A DNA stretch of 64,000 nucleotides from an uncultured Eubacteriales bacterium (GCA_900319835.1 ONPY01000002.1:1-64000), one strand, 5' to 3'; shown: positions 16,264 through 26,400, counted from the first letter of the stretch. Numbers and translations are program-made. Notes: generated by a model not told the origin, from the sequence alone.

Positions 16264-16287
16264 CCCCGGCACCGTGAGGTGCCGGGG
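16264..16287 (-). terminator. Terminator-like hairpin after the gtrA-like gene
   Basis: A 10-bp perfect stem (CCCCGGCACC at 16264-16273 with GGTGCCGGGG at 16278-16287, loop GTGA) begins 12 bases past the stop of the GtrA-family gene. On the minus strand it is followed by TTGTTATTT, an imperfect T-tract. It most likely ends the three-gene glycosylation operon. Confidence 0.75.
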
Positions 16288-16299
16288 CTTGGAACGCGT

Positions 16300-16740
16300 T
16301 TAAGCGTCTTTTTTCTTTTTAAATACAAAGAGCTTGCTGAATACGTAATTGCCGATGACCACGAGAACCGCGGAGATGAAGGTCGCCACATAGAGGTTGA
16401 TGCCCAGCACATTGCCCAGCAGCTGCATCACCGCCCAATCCAGCGCCAGCGTGGCGAGACGGGAGGTCACGAAGCCGGAGGCCTCGGCGAGAATGTTGGG
16501 GTTCCTGCTCTGAAAGACCCACTTGCGGTTGGTGGGATAGGCGAAGGCCACGCCCGCCACCCAGTTGACCACGGACAGCACCGTGTTCTGCAGAGAAGTG
16601 GGGTGGGTGGTACCGGCGTAGAAGAGGAAATTCCAGAGGAACTTGGCACCCCACGCGACCACTGTGGTCAGCCCGCCGACGATGAGATACACCAGGATCT
16701 CCCGGTGCTTGACGCACAGGGCTTTGATTTTTTCGATCAT
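16300..16740 (-). CDS. GtrA-family membrane protein (putative polyprenyl-phosphate-sugar flippase)
   Basis: This 146-residue protein has four hydrophobic helices and the GtrA layout, beginning with LVYLIVGGLTTVVAWGAKF. The polar loop YPTNRKWVFQSRN between helices two and three is characteristic. GtrA proteins are thought to move undecaprenyl-phosphate-linked sugars across the membrane. The ATG overlaps the stop of the upstream GT2 gene (ATGA). With the GT2 synthase and the membrane GT-C protein it makes a standard three-component glycosylation set. The acceptor is unknown. Confidence 0.88.
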   Translation of the reverse strand: MIEKIKALCVKHREILVYLIVGGLTTVVAWGAKFLWNFLFYAGTTHPTSLQNTVLSVVNWVAGVAFAYPTNRKWVFQSRNPNILAEASGFVTSRLATLALDWAVMQLLGNVLGINLYVATFISAVLVVIGNYVFSKLFVFKKKKDA

Positions 16741-17666
16741 TTGTCTTCTCCTTCACGACCGCAGATGCGGGAGATGATATAGCGGGGACGGCCCTTGATC
16801 TCATCGTAGATCCTGGCCAGGTAGTAGCCGATGATGCCGAGGGAGATCATCAGGAAGCTGCCGATCAGAAGCAGCAGCAAAATCACGGTGGTAAAGCCGG
16901 GCTGGGCGATGCCCATGATCTTCTGCACCAGGGAGATCACGCCGAAAACCACCGCCACGATGAGCGTCACAACGCCCATCACGGTGACCATGTGCAGCGG
17001 CACGGAGGAGAAGGAGGTGATGTTGGTGATGGCGTATTTGATCAGCGACTTGGTGGACCACTTGCTCTCACCCTCGGTGCGCTCCTGCACCCGGTAGCTG
17101 ACCTCGGCCTTCCTGTAGCCCACCCAGAAGGAGAGGGCCCGGAAGAAGACGTTGCGCTCCGGAAGACGGTTGAGGGTGTCCACCACCTTGCGGTCAAGGA
17201 GCTTGAAGTCCGAGGAGGAGGCCATGTCCATGCCGGTGGCCCGGCTGATGATGCCGTAGAAGGAGTTGGCGGCAAAGCGGTGCAGGCCGCTCTCCTCGCC
17301 GCGATCCTCCTTGATGCCCTCGACGACCTCGTAGCCCTCTTCCCAGAGACGGTACATCTCGACGATTTTCTCGGGCGGATGCTGCAGATCGCAGTCGATC
17401 ACCACCACGCAGTCACCCTTCGCGGTCTCAAGCCCGGCGAACATCGCGGACTCCTTGCCGAAGTTGCGGCTGAAATGGACGCCAACCACATGGGGATCTT
17501 CCTCGGAGCAGCGCTGGATCTCCTGCCAGGTGCCGTCCTTCGAGCCGTCGTCCACAAACAGCAGCTCGTACGCGATGCCGGCGCCGCCGAGCACCTCGGC
17601 CATGCGGCGGGTGGCCACGGCGATCATTTTTTCCTCGTTGTACGAGGGCAGAATGACAGATAACAA
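16737..17666 (-). CDS. Family 2 glycosyltransferase, polyprenyl-phosphate sugar synthase type
   Basis: This 309-residue enzyme probably transfers a sugar from a nucleotide donor to polyprenyl phosphate on the cytoplasmic face. The GT-A fold is evident from SVILPSYNEEKMI, the DDGSKDGTW motif and the metal-binding CDLQHPPE. Two transmembrane helices at the C-terminus (about residues 230-290) are typical of the DPM1/GtrB-like branch. The start is a TTG at 17666 with AGGAGG 8 bases upstream; no ATG fits. It is the middle gene of the operon and overlaps the GtrA gene by 4 bases. The donor sugar cannot be predicted. Confidence 0.9.
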   Translation of the reverse strand: MLSVILPSYNEEKMIAVATRRMAEVLGGAGIAYELLFVDDGSKDGTWQEIQRCSEEDPHVVGVHFSRNFGKESAMFAGLETAKGDCVVVIDCDLQHPPEKIVEMYRLWEEGYEVVEGIKEDRGEESGLHRFAANSFYGIISRATGMDMASSSDFKLLDRKVVDTLNRLPERNVFFRALSFWVGYRKAEVSYRVQERTEGESKWSTKSLIKYAITNITSFSSVPLHMVTVMGVVTLIVAVVFGVISLVQKIMGIAQPGFTTVILLLLLIGSFLMISLGIIGYYLARIYDEIKGRPRYIISRICGREGEDK

Positions 17667-17679
17667 GGGGGAAGCCTCC

Positions 17680-19266
17680 TTATTTAGAAATCAGATAGGT
17701 GGCGGACAGGCCCGTCTCAAACAGCGGTTCAGCGTGTGTAAAGCCGGTCTCGCTGCCAAGCCGTTCAAGCAGCGCCTCAGCGTCATAGCCGCTGGACCAA
17801 AACTCGCTGATGTCGATGTAGACGACGGCCTCGTCATGGTCGCCCACATAGGCCTTTACCCCGGCCAGATCGCGCTCGTCGGTGACATAGACCTCCGGAA
17901 AGGTGAGCAGCTGAATGAGATCCTCCGTCATGGGGACAAAGGCCCACTCGGGCTCGGCCAGAAACACGCAGGGGTCCTCACGGTGCTCGGCGAGCACAGC
18001 GTTGTACACCGCGTGCTCGGGATAGAGATAGTCCGGCGGCGCGCAGCGTGCCTCCCACAGGGCCAGCAGCGCCACGGCGAGAAACACCAGGGATTTGACC
18101 TGCCGTTCCCGCGGGAAATCGCCCAGCGCCGTCTCCAGCAGATCCAGCAGCCAGCAGACCGCCAGCACAAAAATGGGAATCAGGTTGTAGATGTAGCGCG
18201 GCTCGTCCACCGGGGAGATCACCGCCACCAGCACAAAAGTCACAAAGGCGGGCAGGATCAGCACCAGCCAATCCGGGGAGAGCTTTTGCTCCCGGCCCGC
18301 GGCCCGCAGCTTTTGGAAGCAGAGCGCAAGCCCCGCCGCGGTGGCAAGCCCGGTGAAGATGGCGGCCTTCAGCCCGTGCCTGGCCTGGGCCACAAACTTC
18401 ATGAGCCGGGCCGGGTACTGGGCAAAGTTTTTCAGGTTGTCCATGGCGCTCTCACCGGAGACCAGCTCCCCGGAGAACAGGTGGGTCAGTGCCGCGGGGA
18501 AGAGCAGCAGCAGAGCCAGCGCCCCCACAAGCGCGCAGGGAATAAACCAGGCCAGCGCCCTATACTGCTTTTTGCAAAGCGCCCAGAGCACATAGGCAGC
18601 GCAGAGGAAAAAAGCGTAGAACACAAAATAATACTGGGTCATCAGCCCCGCCAGCAGGGTGAGACCGACGAAAACACACGTACGCGGCTGAAACCTACGC
18701 ATCAGGGAAGCGATGAAGAAGGCCAGCACCACCGTCAGCAGCGTCAGGAGCACATACATGCGGATCATGATCATGGTGGAAAGCCCGATCACGCTCAGCC
18801 CGTAGAGCGCCGCGCCCGCCGCCGCGTTGGGCCGGCTGCCGCCGAGCTTGCGCACCAGGGCGTAGAGCATCCAAACACAGCCCAGATAGATCACCCAGTC
18901 CAGCACCAGACCGGTCCATTTGGAGAAGCTGCCGCGTGCCAGGGTGGATGCGATGTTAAACAGCCAGTAGTACAGGGGCGGGTGTACGTCGTTGACCTGG
19001 TTGTAGTAGACGGAGGCAAAATCAAAGCCCTCGTCCCCGCTGACCGTGACGTAGTCCAGAAGCTCGTCCCGTGTGACGACACGGCGCTCGATGCTGTCAT
19101 ACTTCAGCCCGCCGAGAAAGGGCCGGTAGCTGGAGTTGGAGAGCCCGTAGGTATAGATCTCGTCGATGAACATGCCCTGCTTGCGGCTGGAGAACAGAAA
19201 GCACACGCCGGTGACCAGAATCAGCACCAGCGCCAGCGCCCAGATCTGCCTGAACTTCTCTCTCAT
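17680..19266 (-). CDS. Multi-pass membrane glycosyltransferase (GT-C, family 39-like)
   Basis: This 528-residue protein has about ten to twelve transmembrane helices. An early extracytoplasmic loop has the motif MFIDEIYTYGLSNS, whose acidic residues match the catalytic Asp/Glu of GT-C enzymes. A soluble C-terminal domain begins near residue 400. Such proteins transfer sugars from polyprenyl phosphate to a surface acceptor (wall polymer, lipid or protein). GGAGG precedes the ATG at 19266. A good promoter lies upstream (-35 TTGCGC 19321-19326, -10 TATAAT 19298-19303 on the minus strand, 17-base spacer). It heads the GT-C/GT2/GtrA operon. Confidence 0.82.
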   Translation of the reverse strand: MREKFRQIWALALVLILVTGVCFLFSSRKQGMFIDEIYTYGLSNSSYRPFLGGLKYDSIERRVVTRDELLDYVTVSGDEGFDFASVYYNQVNDVHPPLYYWLFNIASTLARGSFSKWTGLVLDWVIYLGCVWMLYALVRKLGGSRPNAAAGAALYGLSVIGLSTMIMIRMYVLLTLLTVVLAFFIASLMRRFQPRTCVFVGLTLLAGLMTQYYFVFYAFFLCAAYVLWALCKKQYRALAWFIPCALVGALALLLLFPAALTHLFSGELVSGESAMDNLKNFAQYPARLMKFVAQARHGLKAAIFTGLATAAGLALCFQKLRAAGREQKLSPDWLVLILPAFVTFVLVAVISPVDEPRYIYNLIPIFVLAVCWLLDLLETALGDFPRERQVKSLVFLAVALLALWEARCAPPDYLYPEHAVYNAVLAEHREDPCVFLAEPEWAFVPMTEDLIQLLTFPEVYVTDERDLAGVKAYVGDHDEAVVYIDISEFWSSGYDAEALLERLGSETGFTHAEPLFETGLSATYLISK

Positions 19267-19297
19267 GGGATACCTCCGGGGGAAAACTCAATGCTTC

Positions 19298-19326
19298 ATT
19301 ATACTGCTGCGGCGGAGTTTGCGCAA
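19298..19326 (-). promoter_or_regulatory. Promoter of the three-gene glycosylation operon
   Basis: On the minus strand, -35 TTGCGC (19321-19326) and a consensus -10 TATAAT (19298-19303) are separated by 17 bases. They lie about 30 bases upstream of the SD of the GT-C gene. Confidence 0.75.
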
Positions 19327-19346
19327 GGCTTTTGTGAAAAGAGACG

Positions 19347-19372
19347 GCGCGCAGCGAAACCACGCTGCGCGC
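19347..19372 (-). terminator. Terminator after the lgt-linked hypothetical gene
   Basis: A 10-bp perfect stem (GCGCGCAGCG at 19347-19356 with CGCTGCGCGC at 19363-19372, loop AAACCA) begins 6 bases past the stop of the gene ending at 19379. On the minus strand it is followed by CGTCTCTTTTC. It separates the M16-lgt operon from the glycosylation operon promoter. Confidence 0.72.
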
Positions 19373-19378
19373 ACAGAC

Positions 19379-19819
19379 TTATGTCGGATCGTTGCCACCC
19401 ATGGCCTCCCGTTCGGCGGCGGAGACGATGTCGTCAAAATCACCGATCTCAACTTCCACGTCCTTCTCGCCAGGCTCCAGATAGTCGGCCTTGAGCGCGC
19501 CGATCTCCGTCTGCTTTGCACGGATGGAGTCCGTGATCCGGCCTGCCTGTTCAAAGAGCGGGACGAAGAAGCCCTCGGGCGCGGCCTTGGCCTGCTCAAA
19601 GTAGAGCCGTCCGATCTCCGCGTACACGCGCTTGAGCTCCTCATGCTCACTGTTGAGCGCCAGGGTGAGCTTGGTAATCTGAGCAAAGGCCTTGGCCCGG
19701 TCCGCGCCCTTGGTGTAGACGTCGGTGACGCCGGTGTTGACGGCCACGTCCCTGACTTTGCCGCCGAGCTTGGTGAGCGTGCCGAGGGTGCCGCTAATGA
19801 GTTCCTTATAGTCCGCCAT
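19379..19819 (-). CDS. Hypothetical cytoplasmic helical protein
   Basis: I do not recognise a named family for this 146-residue protein. It begins MADYKELISGTLGTLTKLGG and then has a heptad-like helical segment (about residues 40-75). An acidic C-terminal tail follows with several Glu/Asp. There is no signal peptide, transmembrane helix or cysteine cluster. The ATG at 19819 has GGAGG 9 bases upstream and overlaps the lgt gene by 14 bases, so it is co-translated with lgt. Similar small helical proteins occur beside envelope genes in clostridia, but no function can be assigned. Confidence 0.75.
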   Translation of the reverse strand: MADYKELISGTLGTLTKLGGKVRDVAVNTGVTDVYTKGADRAKAFAQITKLTLALNSEHEELKRVYAEIGRLYFEQAKAAPEGFFVPLFEQAGRITDSIRAKQTEIGALKADYLEPGEKDVEVEIGDFDDIVSAAEREAMGGNDPT

Positions 19820-20744
19820 GCTGATCTTCCTCCTTATGTTCTTCGGTTTCACAGTCTGCCGCGGCGTTCTCCGGGGGCAGAATGACGATGGGGGCGTTTA
19901 CCCGGTTGACGTACAGATCGCCCTCAGAGAAGGGCTTTCTGGATTTGATGAAGAGAACGATGGCCGCGCCCAGCACCAGCAACAGGCTCAGCGCCTGGGA
20001 GACGCGGATCCCGGTGGACCCGATGTAGAGCGAGTCGGTGCGCAGCCCCTCGATCCAGAAGCGGCCGATGCCGTAGAGCAGGAAATAGAGCGTCATGCAG
20101 TGGCCGTCAAAGCGGCGCTTGCCCTTCTTCTCAAACCACAGCAAAAACAGCAGCACACCCAGATTCCAAAGACTCTCATACAGAAAGGTGGGGTGGACGT
20201 AGATGGTGGTCCCGTCCGGGGCGGTCAGACCCATGCGGCAGAAGATCGTCGTCTCCCGTCCGAAAGCCTCCCGGTTCATGAAGTTGCCCCAGCGGCCGAT
20301 GATCTGCCCCAGCAGCAGGCCGTAGACGATGTCGTCCAGCATGGCGCCGATGGGGACGCGCTTGTGCCGGCAGAGCAGCACCACCACCAAAATCCCGGCG
20401 ATGACACCGCCATAGATGGCAAGGCCGCCGTTCCAGACGGCCAGGAATTCGTCCATGTGCTGAAGATAGTAGTCCAGCCGGAAGGCAACGTAGTAGAGCC
20501 GCGCGCCGAGGATGGAGCTGGGGATCAGCCAGAGCATCACGTCGTAGACGTCGTCCTCCTTCAGCCCGAAGCGCTTGGCGCGCTTGGCGCAGAGGTTGAT
20601 GCCCAGCAGAAAACCGATGCCGATCAGCACGCCGTAAAAGTAGATGGGGCGGCCGAAGAGCGTGAAATACGCGGGCGGGTTGATGGAGAAATCTCCCAGC
20701 ATGGGGAAGGAGATGGAGGATTCGCGCTGTATGGTTTCCAGCAT
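19806..20744 (-). CDS. lgt: Prolipoprotein diacylglyceryl transferase
   Basis: This 312-residue integral membrane enzyme attaches diacylglycerol to the lipobox cysteine of prolipoproteins, the first step of lipoprotein maturation. The family signature GQIIGRWGNFMNREAFG is clear (about residues 140-156), as is the NGGLAIYGG motif before it. About seven membrane segments are visible. The ATG at 20744 was chosen because it lies just after the stop of the M16 peptidase gene (TGA at 20749-20751). The window encodes at least two substrates for it, LivJ and the lipoprotein at 33153. Confidence 0.94.
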   Translation of the reverse strand: MLETIQRESSISFPMLGDFSINPPAYFTLFGRPIYFYGVLIGIGFLLGINLCAKRAKRFGLKEDDVYDVMLWLIPSSILGARLYYVAFRLDYYLQHMDEFLAVWNGGLAIYGGVIAGILVVVLLCRHKRVPIGAMLDDIVYGLLLGQIIGRWGNFMNREAFGRETTIFCRMGLTAPDGTTIYVHPTFLYESLWNLGVLLFLLWFEKKGKRRFDGHCMTLYFLLYGIGRFWIEGLRTDSLYIGSTGIRVSQALSLLLVLGAAIVLFIKSRKPFSEGDLYVNRVNAPIVILPPENAAADCETEEHKEEDQHGGL

Positions 20745-20748
20745 GGCG

Positions 20749-22026
20749 TCACACTTTCTTCGGCGCAATGACCGAGAGGGCCATGCGCTCGGCCGTGAGA
20801 TTCTCCGCCACAAAGCGGCGGCAGTCCTCCGCCGTCACGCCCTCCAGCAGACGGAAGGCATCCAGAGCGCAAAAGCCGTCAAACACGCCGCCGGCGAGGG
20901 AGACGCACACGTTGTCAAAGTCCTCCAGCCCGCGCAGACGCGCGCCCAGAGAGGCGCGGCGGGCCCGCTGGAACGTGCCCTCGTCAAAGCCCTCGGCGGC
21001 AATGCGGGCGCACTCTGTCCGGAAGGCCTGCAGCACCGCGTGAGGATCCCGGCTCTCGCCGCCGACGATGACGGTGACGGTACCCGCGCTGGAATCCACC
21101 TCGTAGTCAAAGTCCATGTTCAACAGACCCTGCTCGTAGCCTCTGGTGAAAAACGGGGAGGAGGAGCCGCAGAGCATCCGCAGCGCCAGCGTGGCAACCA
21201 GTCTGCGGCGCAGGGCGTCCTCGCCGTACACACCGGGGAGCAGCTTGACCCCGATGAGAAACTGCGGGGCCGAGACCTCCATCTGCGCCGTGCGCTCCGG
21301 CGTCACGGGCAACAGATCCTCTTTTTCTCCAAAGTCCGCCGCGGGGACCGGGGCGCAGTCGGCGGGCAGTTCCTCCTCCGCGATGCGGCGGATGGCCTCC
21401 GGGTCCACGTCGCCCTCCACACAGAGGACCATGTTGGAGGGGGCGTAAAAGACTTTATGGCAGGCGTAGAGCGTGTCGGCGGTGATTTTTGCAATGGACT
21501 CCACGGTGCCGGCCACGCGGTCCCGGATGGGATGGCGGGCGTAGAGCTGGCCCAGCAGGTTGTAGTAGATGGAGATACCGGGGTTGTCCTCCCCCATGCG
21601 GATCTCCTGGGCGATGATACCCTGCTCCTTCTGCACGGTCTCGTCGGTGAAGTAGGGGGTGGAGACAAAGTGCAGCAGCATCCGCAGGTTTTCCTCAAAG
21701 CCCTCGGTACACTGGAAGTAATAGCAGGTCATGTCCGAGGAGGTGAAGGCGTTGGGGTCGGCACCGTTGGAGGAGAGGATGTTCAGGGCGCTGTCACCGT
21801 TTGGCAGGTCGAACATCTTGTGCTCCAGAAAGTGGGCCACGCCCGCCGGGGTGTCCTTTGTCTCCCCGTCCAGGGTAAAGCGGCGGCAGGCCCCGCCGTA
21901 GTTGGTGGCAAAGGCCGCGTAACAGGTGGAAAAGTCCTTCTTCGGGATGACCCGCAGCTCCAGCCCGTTCGGGAGCTTCTCGCTGTACAGGGTCTCACCG
22001 ATTCCGGAAAACTCAATTTTCTGCAT
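20749..22026 (-). CDS. M16 family metallopeptidase (YmfH-like, catalytic partner)
   Basis: This 425-residue insulinase-family protein contains the inverted zinc motif HFLEH (residues 65-69). Downstream acidic residues (QEIRMGEDNPG, about residue 140) could give the third zinc ligand. It matches the Bacillus YmfH type, which is paired with a YmfF homologue; these form peptidase-like chambers. The start at 22026 overlaps the upstream partner gene by 14 bases, indicating tight coupling. The substrate is unknown. Confidence 0.88.
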   Translation of the reverse strand: MQKIEFSGIGETLYSEKLPNGLELRVIPKKDFSTCYAAFATNYGGACRRFTLDGETKDTPAGVAHFLEHKMFDLPNGDSALNILSSNGADPNAFTSSDMTCYYFQCTEGFEENLRMLLHFVSTPYFTDETVQKEQGIIAQEIRMGEDNPGISIYYNLLGQLYARHPIRDRVAGTVESIAKITADTLYACHKVFYAPSNMVLCVEGDVDPEAIRRIAEEELPADCAPVPAADFGEKEDLLPVTPERTAQMEVSAPQFLIGVKLLPGVYGEDALRRRLVATLALRMLCGSSSPFFTRGYEQGLLNMDFDYEVDSSAGTVTVIVGGESRDPHAVLQAFRTECARIAAEGFDEGTFQRARRASLGARLRGLEDFDNVCVSLAGGVFDGFCALDAFRLLEGVTAEDCRRFVAENLTAERMALSVIAPKKV

Positions 22027-23335
22027 CGTCTTCCTCCTCGCCCGCGGACGCGGCTTCTTCGTCCTCGCCCCGCAGGAAATAGATCAAATCGCACTCCAGA
22101 CTGTTGGCCACGGCCATCACGTCCTCTTTCGTGACCTCGCCCACCAGCTCGGCAAGCTCGGCCGGGCCGTAGTCCAATCCGTCCAGGGCCTGGCTGAGCC
22201 AGAAGCCCTCCAGATCGCCCTGGCTGTCCAGAGTGGCCCGCAGATCCGAGGCCACGGCACGCCGGGCCCAGGTCATCTCCTCGTCGCTGATCTCGCCTTT
22301 TTTCACAGCGTCCAGCTGGGCAAAGATCTCGTCGCGGGCTTTCTCAAAATTCTCAAAGGCCACGCCGGAGGAGACCAGCATCAGCCCCTTGCGCAGGACA
22401 ATGGCGGAGCTGGCGTAATAGCAGAGGGAGAACTTCTCCCGCACGTTCAGAAACAGCTTGGAGGTGGCGCCGCTGCCAAAGACGGCGTTGAACACGTGCA
22501 GGGCGGCCCGGTTGGGCTCCTCCATGCACTCGCCCAGGCGAAAGCCCATCACAAGCTTACCCTGGGTGACATCCATCCGCTCCTCCACGTAGCGCACCTG
22601 GTCCTCCACCGCGTTCATCCTAAGGTCGGTGCCGATGTCCCAGTTGATCTCGCCCCTGGGCATGCCGGCAAAGGCGTCGCGCAGCGCGGCGCAGACGGCG
22701 CGGCTGGCGCTTCTGCCGCAGTAGAAGATCTCCACCGGGCAAGTGCGCACAAGCTCGCGGTAGTGCTTCGTCAGCTTCTTGTAGTGGATGGACTCGCACT
22801 CTTCCAGACTGCCGAAGCGGGAGACGGCAAAGTCCTCATAGCAGCACATCTCCTCGATGCAGCGCTGCACGGCGTAGCTGCGCTTGTCGTTGACGCGGCT
22901 GCGGATCAGATCGGCCAGCTTTTCCCGCTCGCTGTCCACATACTGGGGCAGCAGCAGCCCGCCCCGGGTGTTCGGGGAGAGCAGCAGCTCCGCCGTCAGG
23001 GAGCAGACCTCGCCCAGCAGGTTTTCCCCGCCGGGGAGATAGGCCGGCTCCGGGAAGCTGGCAAAAAAGCCGAGACAGTGGATCTCACCGATGCGGCGGA
23101 TCACCGGCTCGATGGCGGTGCCGTAGAGCTCGTCCAGCCGCCGGGAGAGCTGCTCCATATCCCGGTAGCGGGTGGTGCCCCGGCGCAGCACGGCGGGGAT
23201 CAGCGCGTTCATGGCCGCGGTCTCCCGGCTCAGCTGGGTCAGAAGATTGACGCTCAGACAGGCGGTTTTAAACTTATCCGTCCGCAGGTGCGTGAGAAAT
23301 ACACCGGGCAGCAGCTCGGTTCTGGTAACTTCCAT
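22013..23335 (-). CDS. M16-like protein (YmfF-like, zinc motif missing)
   Basis: This 440-residue M16-fold protein is the partner of the next gene. The position where HxxEH should occur has the sequence NALIPAVLRRGTTRY, so the zinc-binding residues are absent and it is probably non-catalytic. The YmfF pattern of PAVLRRGT followed by RRLDELYG is intact. Catalytic/non-catalytic M16 pairs are the rule in this family. GCGGAGG precedes the ATG. The minus-strand sequence ATGGTATAGT (extended -10) lies about 40 bases upstream. Confidence 0.85.
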   Translation of the reverse strand: MEVTRTELLPGVFLTHLRTDKFKTACLSVNLLTQLSRETAAMNALIPAVLRRGTTRYRDMEQLSRRLDELYGTAIEPVIRRIGEIHCLGFFASFPEPAYLPGGENLLGEVCSLTAELLLSPNTRGGLLLPQYVDSEREKLADLIRSRVNDKRSYAVQRCIEEMCCYEDFAVSRFGSLEECESIHYKKLTKHYRELVRTCPVEIFYCGRSASRAVCAALRDAFAGMPRGEINWDIGTDLRMNAVEDQVRYVEERMDVTQGKLVMGFRLGECMEEPNRAALHVFNAVFGSGATSKLFLNVREKFSLCYYASSAIVLRKGLMLVSSGVAFENFEKARDEIFAQLDAVKKGEISDEEMTWARRAVASDLRATLDSQGDLEGFWLSQALDGLDYGPAELAELVGEVTKEDVMAVANSLECDLIYFLRGEDEEAASAGEEEDDAEN

Positions 23336-23415
23336 GGGACACCTCCGCGTTTGAGAGTTTCTCTTTTTCCAACTATACCATAAAGCGGCGGAAAATGGTA
23401 GAAGAATTGTGAATC

Positions 23416-26400
23416 CTATCCGATGGCTCCGCCGAGATACGGCGCGCCGTCCACCGTGACCGCATCGCCCTGCCGGGAGATGATATGGCTGCGGCCGGAA
23501 AAGTCCGTCCAGGTGACGCGAAAGTGCTCCAGGGCTGCGGGGCGGAGACGGAGGGTTCCGTCCCGCAGCTCCAGTCCCAGCACCTCCCGCGTCCAGACCC
23601 GGAAGAACCAGCCCGCAGAACCCGTGTACCAGGTCCAGCCGGCGATGCCCTCCCGGCCTTTGGCGGCGCAGACGTCCGCCGGCAGGACAAAGGGCTCGGC
23701 CTCAAAAACCGCGGGGTCGTGGTTTTCCGGCAGCAGCATCCGCAGCAGCTCCAGCCCGTCCTCCCTCCGTCCAAGACGCAGCGCTGCCATGGCCAGCCAC
23801 ACGGCGGCGTGGGTGTACTGCCCGCCGTTTTCCCGAAAGCCCGCCCCGTAGCCGCTGAGATAGCCGGGGCTGTCTTCTGCGCCGTAGGGCGGATCCAACA
23901 GGCGGATGAGCCCGTGCTCCCGGTCCGCCAGGCGGCGGATGGCGGCGTCCACCGCGGCCTGCGCGTGCTCCGGCAAGGCCCAGGGGCAGAAGGCCGCCCA
24001 GCTCTGGGCAACGGAGTCGATCCGTTCCCCGTCCCCCAGGGGCCGCCCGTCCTCCCGATAGGCGCGGGGATACCACCGGCCGCTGAAGCAGCTCTCCGCG
24101 GCCAGACCCACCGTTCGGGCGAGGTCCAGCATCTCGGACGCCCGCGCGTCCCCCAGCCGATCCAGCAGGGCGGCAAAGCGCCCGGCGCAGCAGGAGAGAA
24201 ACCAGCCCAGCCACACGCTCTCACCGCCGGTGCGGTCCATGCCGTCGTTCCAGTCGCCGCTGCCCATCCGAGGCAGCCCGTGGGGGCCGAAGCCCCGGCG
24301 GCGGCAGCATGCCAGCGCGGCATGCGCGTGTTCCAAAACCGGCTCGCGCCGGGGACTCACGGCGGGGCGCTCATAGCGGTCGCGCTCCTCGGGCCGCAGC
24401 GGCGCGGAATAGCGGTAGCCCTCCTTCCAGGCGCAGAAAGCGAGGTCCCCTGTGGCCTCCACATATTCGCACAGCGCCCAGATAAGCCACAGCAGATCGT
24501 CCGAGCAGCGGGTGCGCACGCCCCTGTCCCCATCCGGGTGGCGGTGCCACCAGTGCATCACGTCCCCCTCCTCGTACTGGTGGCGGCAGCACTCCAGAAT
24601 CTGACGCCGGGCGAGGGCGGGGTCGATCAGCAGGAGGTTGACGGCGTCCTGCAGCTGGTCGCGAAAGCCCACCGCCCCGCCGCTCTGGTAGAGACTGCTG
24701 CGGGCGAGCATGCGGCAGGCGTAGGTCTGATACACAGCCCAGCCGTTGAGATAGTGCTCCTCCGCCGGGCGCAGGCCCTGCACCGAGAAGCGCCGCAGCA
24801 GTCCGCGCCAGTACGCCTCCGTCTCCCGCAGCATGGCCTCGGCGCTCTCCGGGGTGAGACTGCGGCGCAGTTCCTCCTCCGAACAGCAGCCGCAGGCGAG
24901 CACGGTTGTCTGATGCCCGGTGAAGCGGCAGCGGAGCGTGCCGCCCTCCGCTTCCCAGTGGCCGGGGGCGGAGACGGCAAAGAGCGTCCGCACATCGGCA
25001 AGATAGCTTTCCGGATTTTCGGCCGCGGCCAGATCTTCCCGAAGCTCCAGGCGCAGGGAGGCGCTGTCCGGCCCGCCCGCCAGCGGCGCGCATCCCCAGC
25101 AGAGCTCGAGCCCCGCCGCGCCCCGGACCAGCAGCAGCCGGACCTCGCGCTCCGGCGGGAGAAACAGCAGCGTCTCCACCCGCCGCTCTCCAATCGTTTT
25201 CTCCCAGCGGGCAAGGCCAAAGGAGTAGTTTACATAACATTCAGAAGCGCCGTCGGCAAAGAGGCTGACCGCGCTTGCTCCGACTGCGGCTGTCAGCCGC
25301 TCCGAGCCCCGGACGGCGGTGATCTCCGCCGGGGGCGGCAGAAGCCGCATCTCCCGGGCGTTTGCCAGCCACAGCCCCGCCGGGCCGAAGTCGGCGGCAA
25401 AGGCGGAGAGACTGCCGTTTGTCAGCACGTGCTGCCAGATCCGCGGCGGCAGCGCAGGGGAGGGGCGGTAGCAAAAACCGTCCTCCTTCCAGTGAAAGGC
25501 GGGCGCTTCCGCGCCGCGCGCGGGCAGCAGCGCCGCCTCCTCAAACACGAGGGGCAGCGGAGGCCCGCCGACCGAGAAAACGGCGCGGCTCTGCACGGCC
25601 TCCTCCGCCTCCGGCGGGACAAAGCGGATGCCGCCCTCCGCGCCCAGCAGGGCTTCCAGCCCCACCGCGGCCAGCGCTTTTTCCAGGCGGCTGCGCTCCG
25701 GCTGAAAGTATTCGCCCTGCCCGGCGGAGAAGAACACCAGCTCGCTCTCCACGCCGCAGGCCTTGAGCAGGCAGAAGGCGCGCAGCAGGCTGTCGCTCTC
25801 CCGGGCGGAGGCCTGGCAGCAGAGCAGCGGGAAATCACCCGAGAGCCCCCAGCGCCAGAGCTCCCGCCGGGGCGCGGCGGCAAGCGGCGCGGCCTTCCAT
25901 ACGGCGAGCGCCAGCTCCATGGCCTGGCCGATCTCGGCGGGCGGCATCCCCAGGCGCATGGCCGCGGCATGCACCATGTTGCCGGGCTCCTGTGAGCAGA
26001 GGGCCAGCAGCCGCTCCGCGGCGGAGGAGGCCTCTTCTTCCGTGGCACCGAGACAGAGGGCGAGAGTGAGTGCCTCCGTGCGTCCCGGTCTGAGCCGGAG
26101 CAGAAGCTCGCCCTTTACCTGCGGCGTGACGAGCGGGCCGAGACCGCCCCGCCGATCCGCGTCAAAGCGGAGGGGGAGCGAGGCCGCCAGACAGAGCCAG
26201 AGCTCCTTTCCGCCGGCTTTGGAGAGCCTGCGCAGCAGCAGCTTGCCGTCCTGTTCCCGGGCTTCCAGTCCCAACTGCCAGTAGGCGCGGGCGTCCGCCC
26301 AGTCCCGGAGCTTTGCCAGAACCGGGCGAAAGAGAATTGATACAGGGACGCTGACACTCCGCTCGGAGAGAAGGGACAACGCCACAAGCTCACCGAGCTC

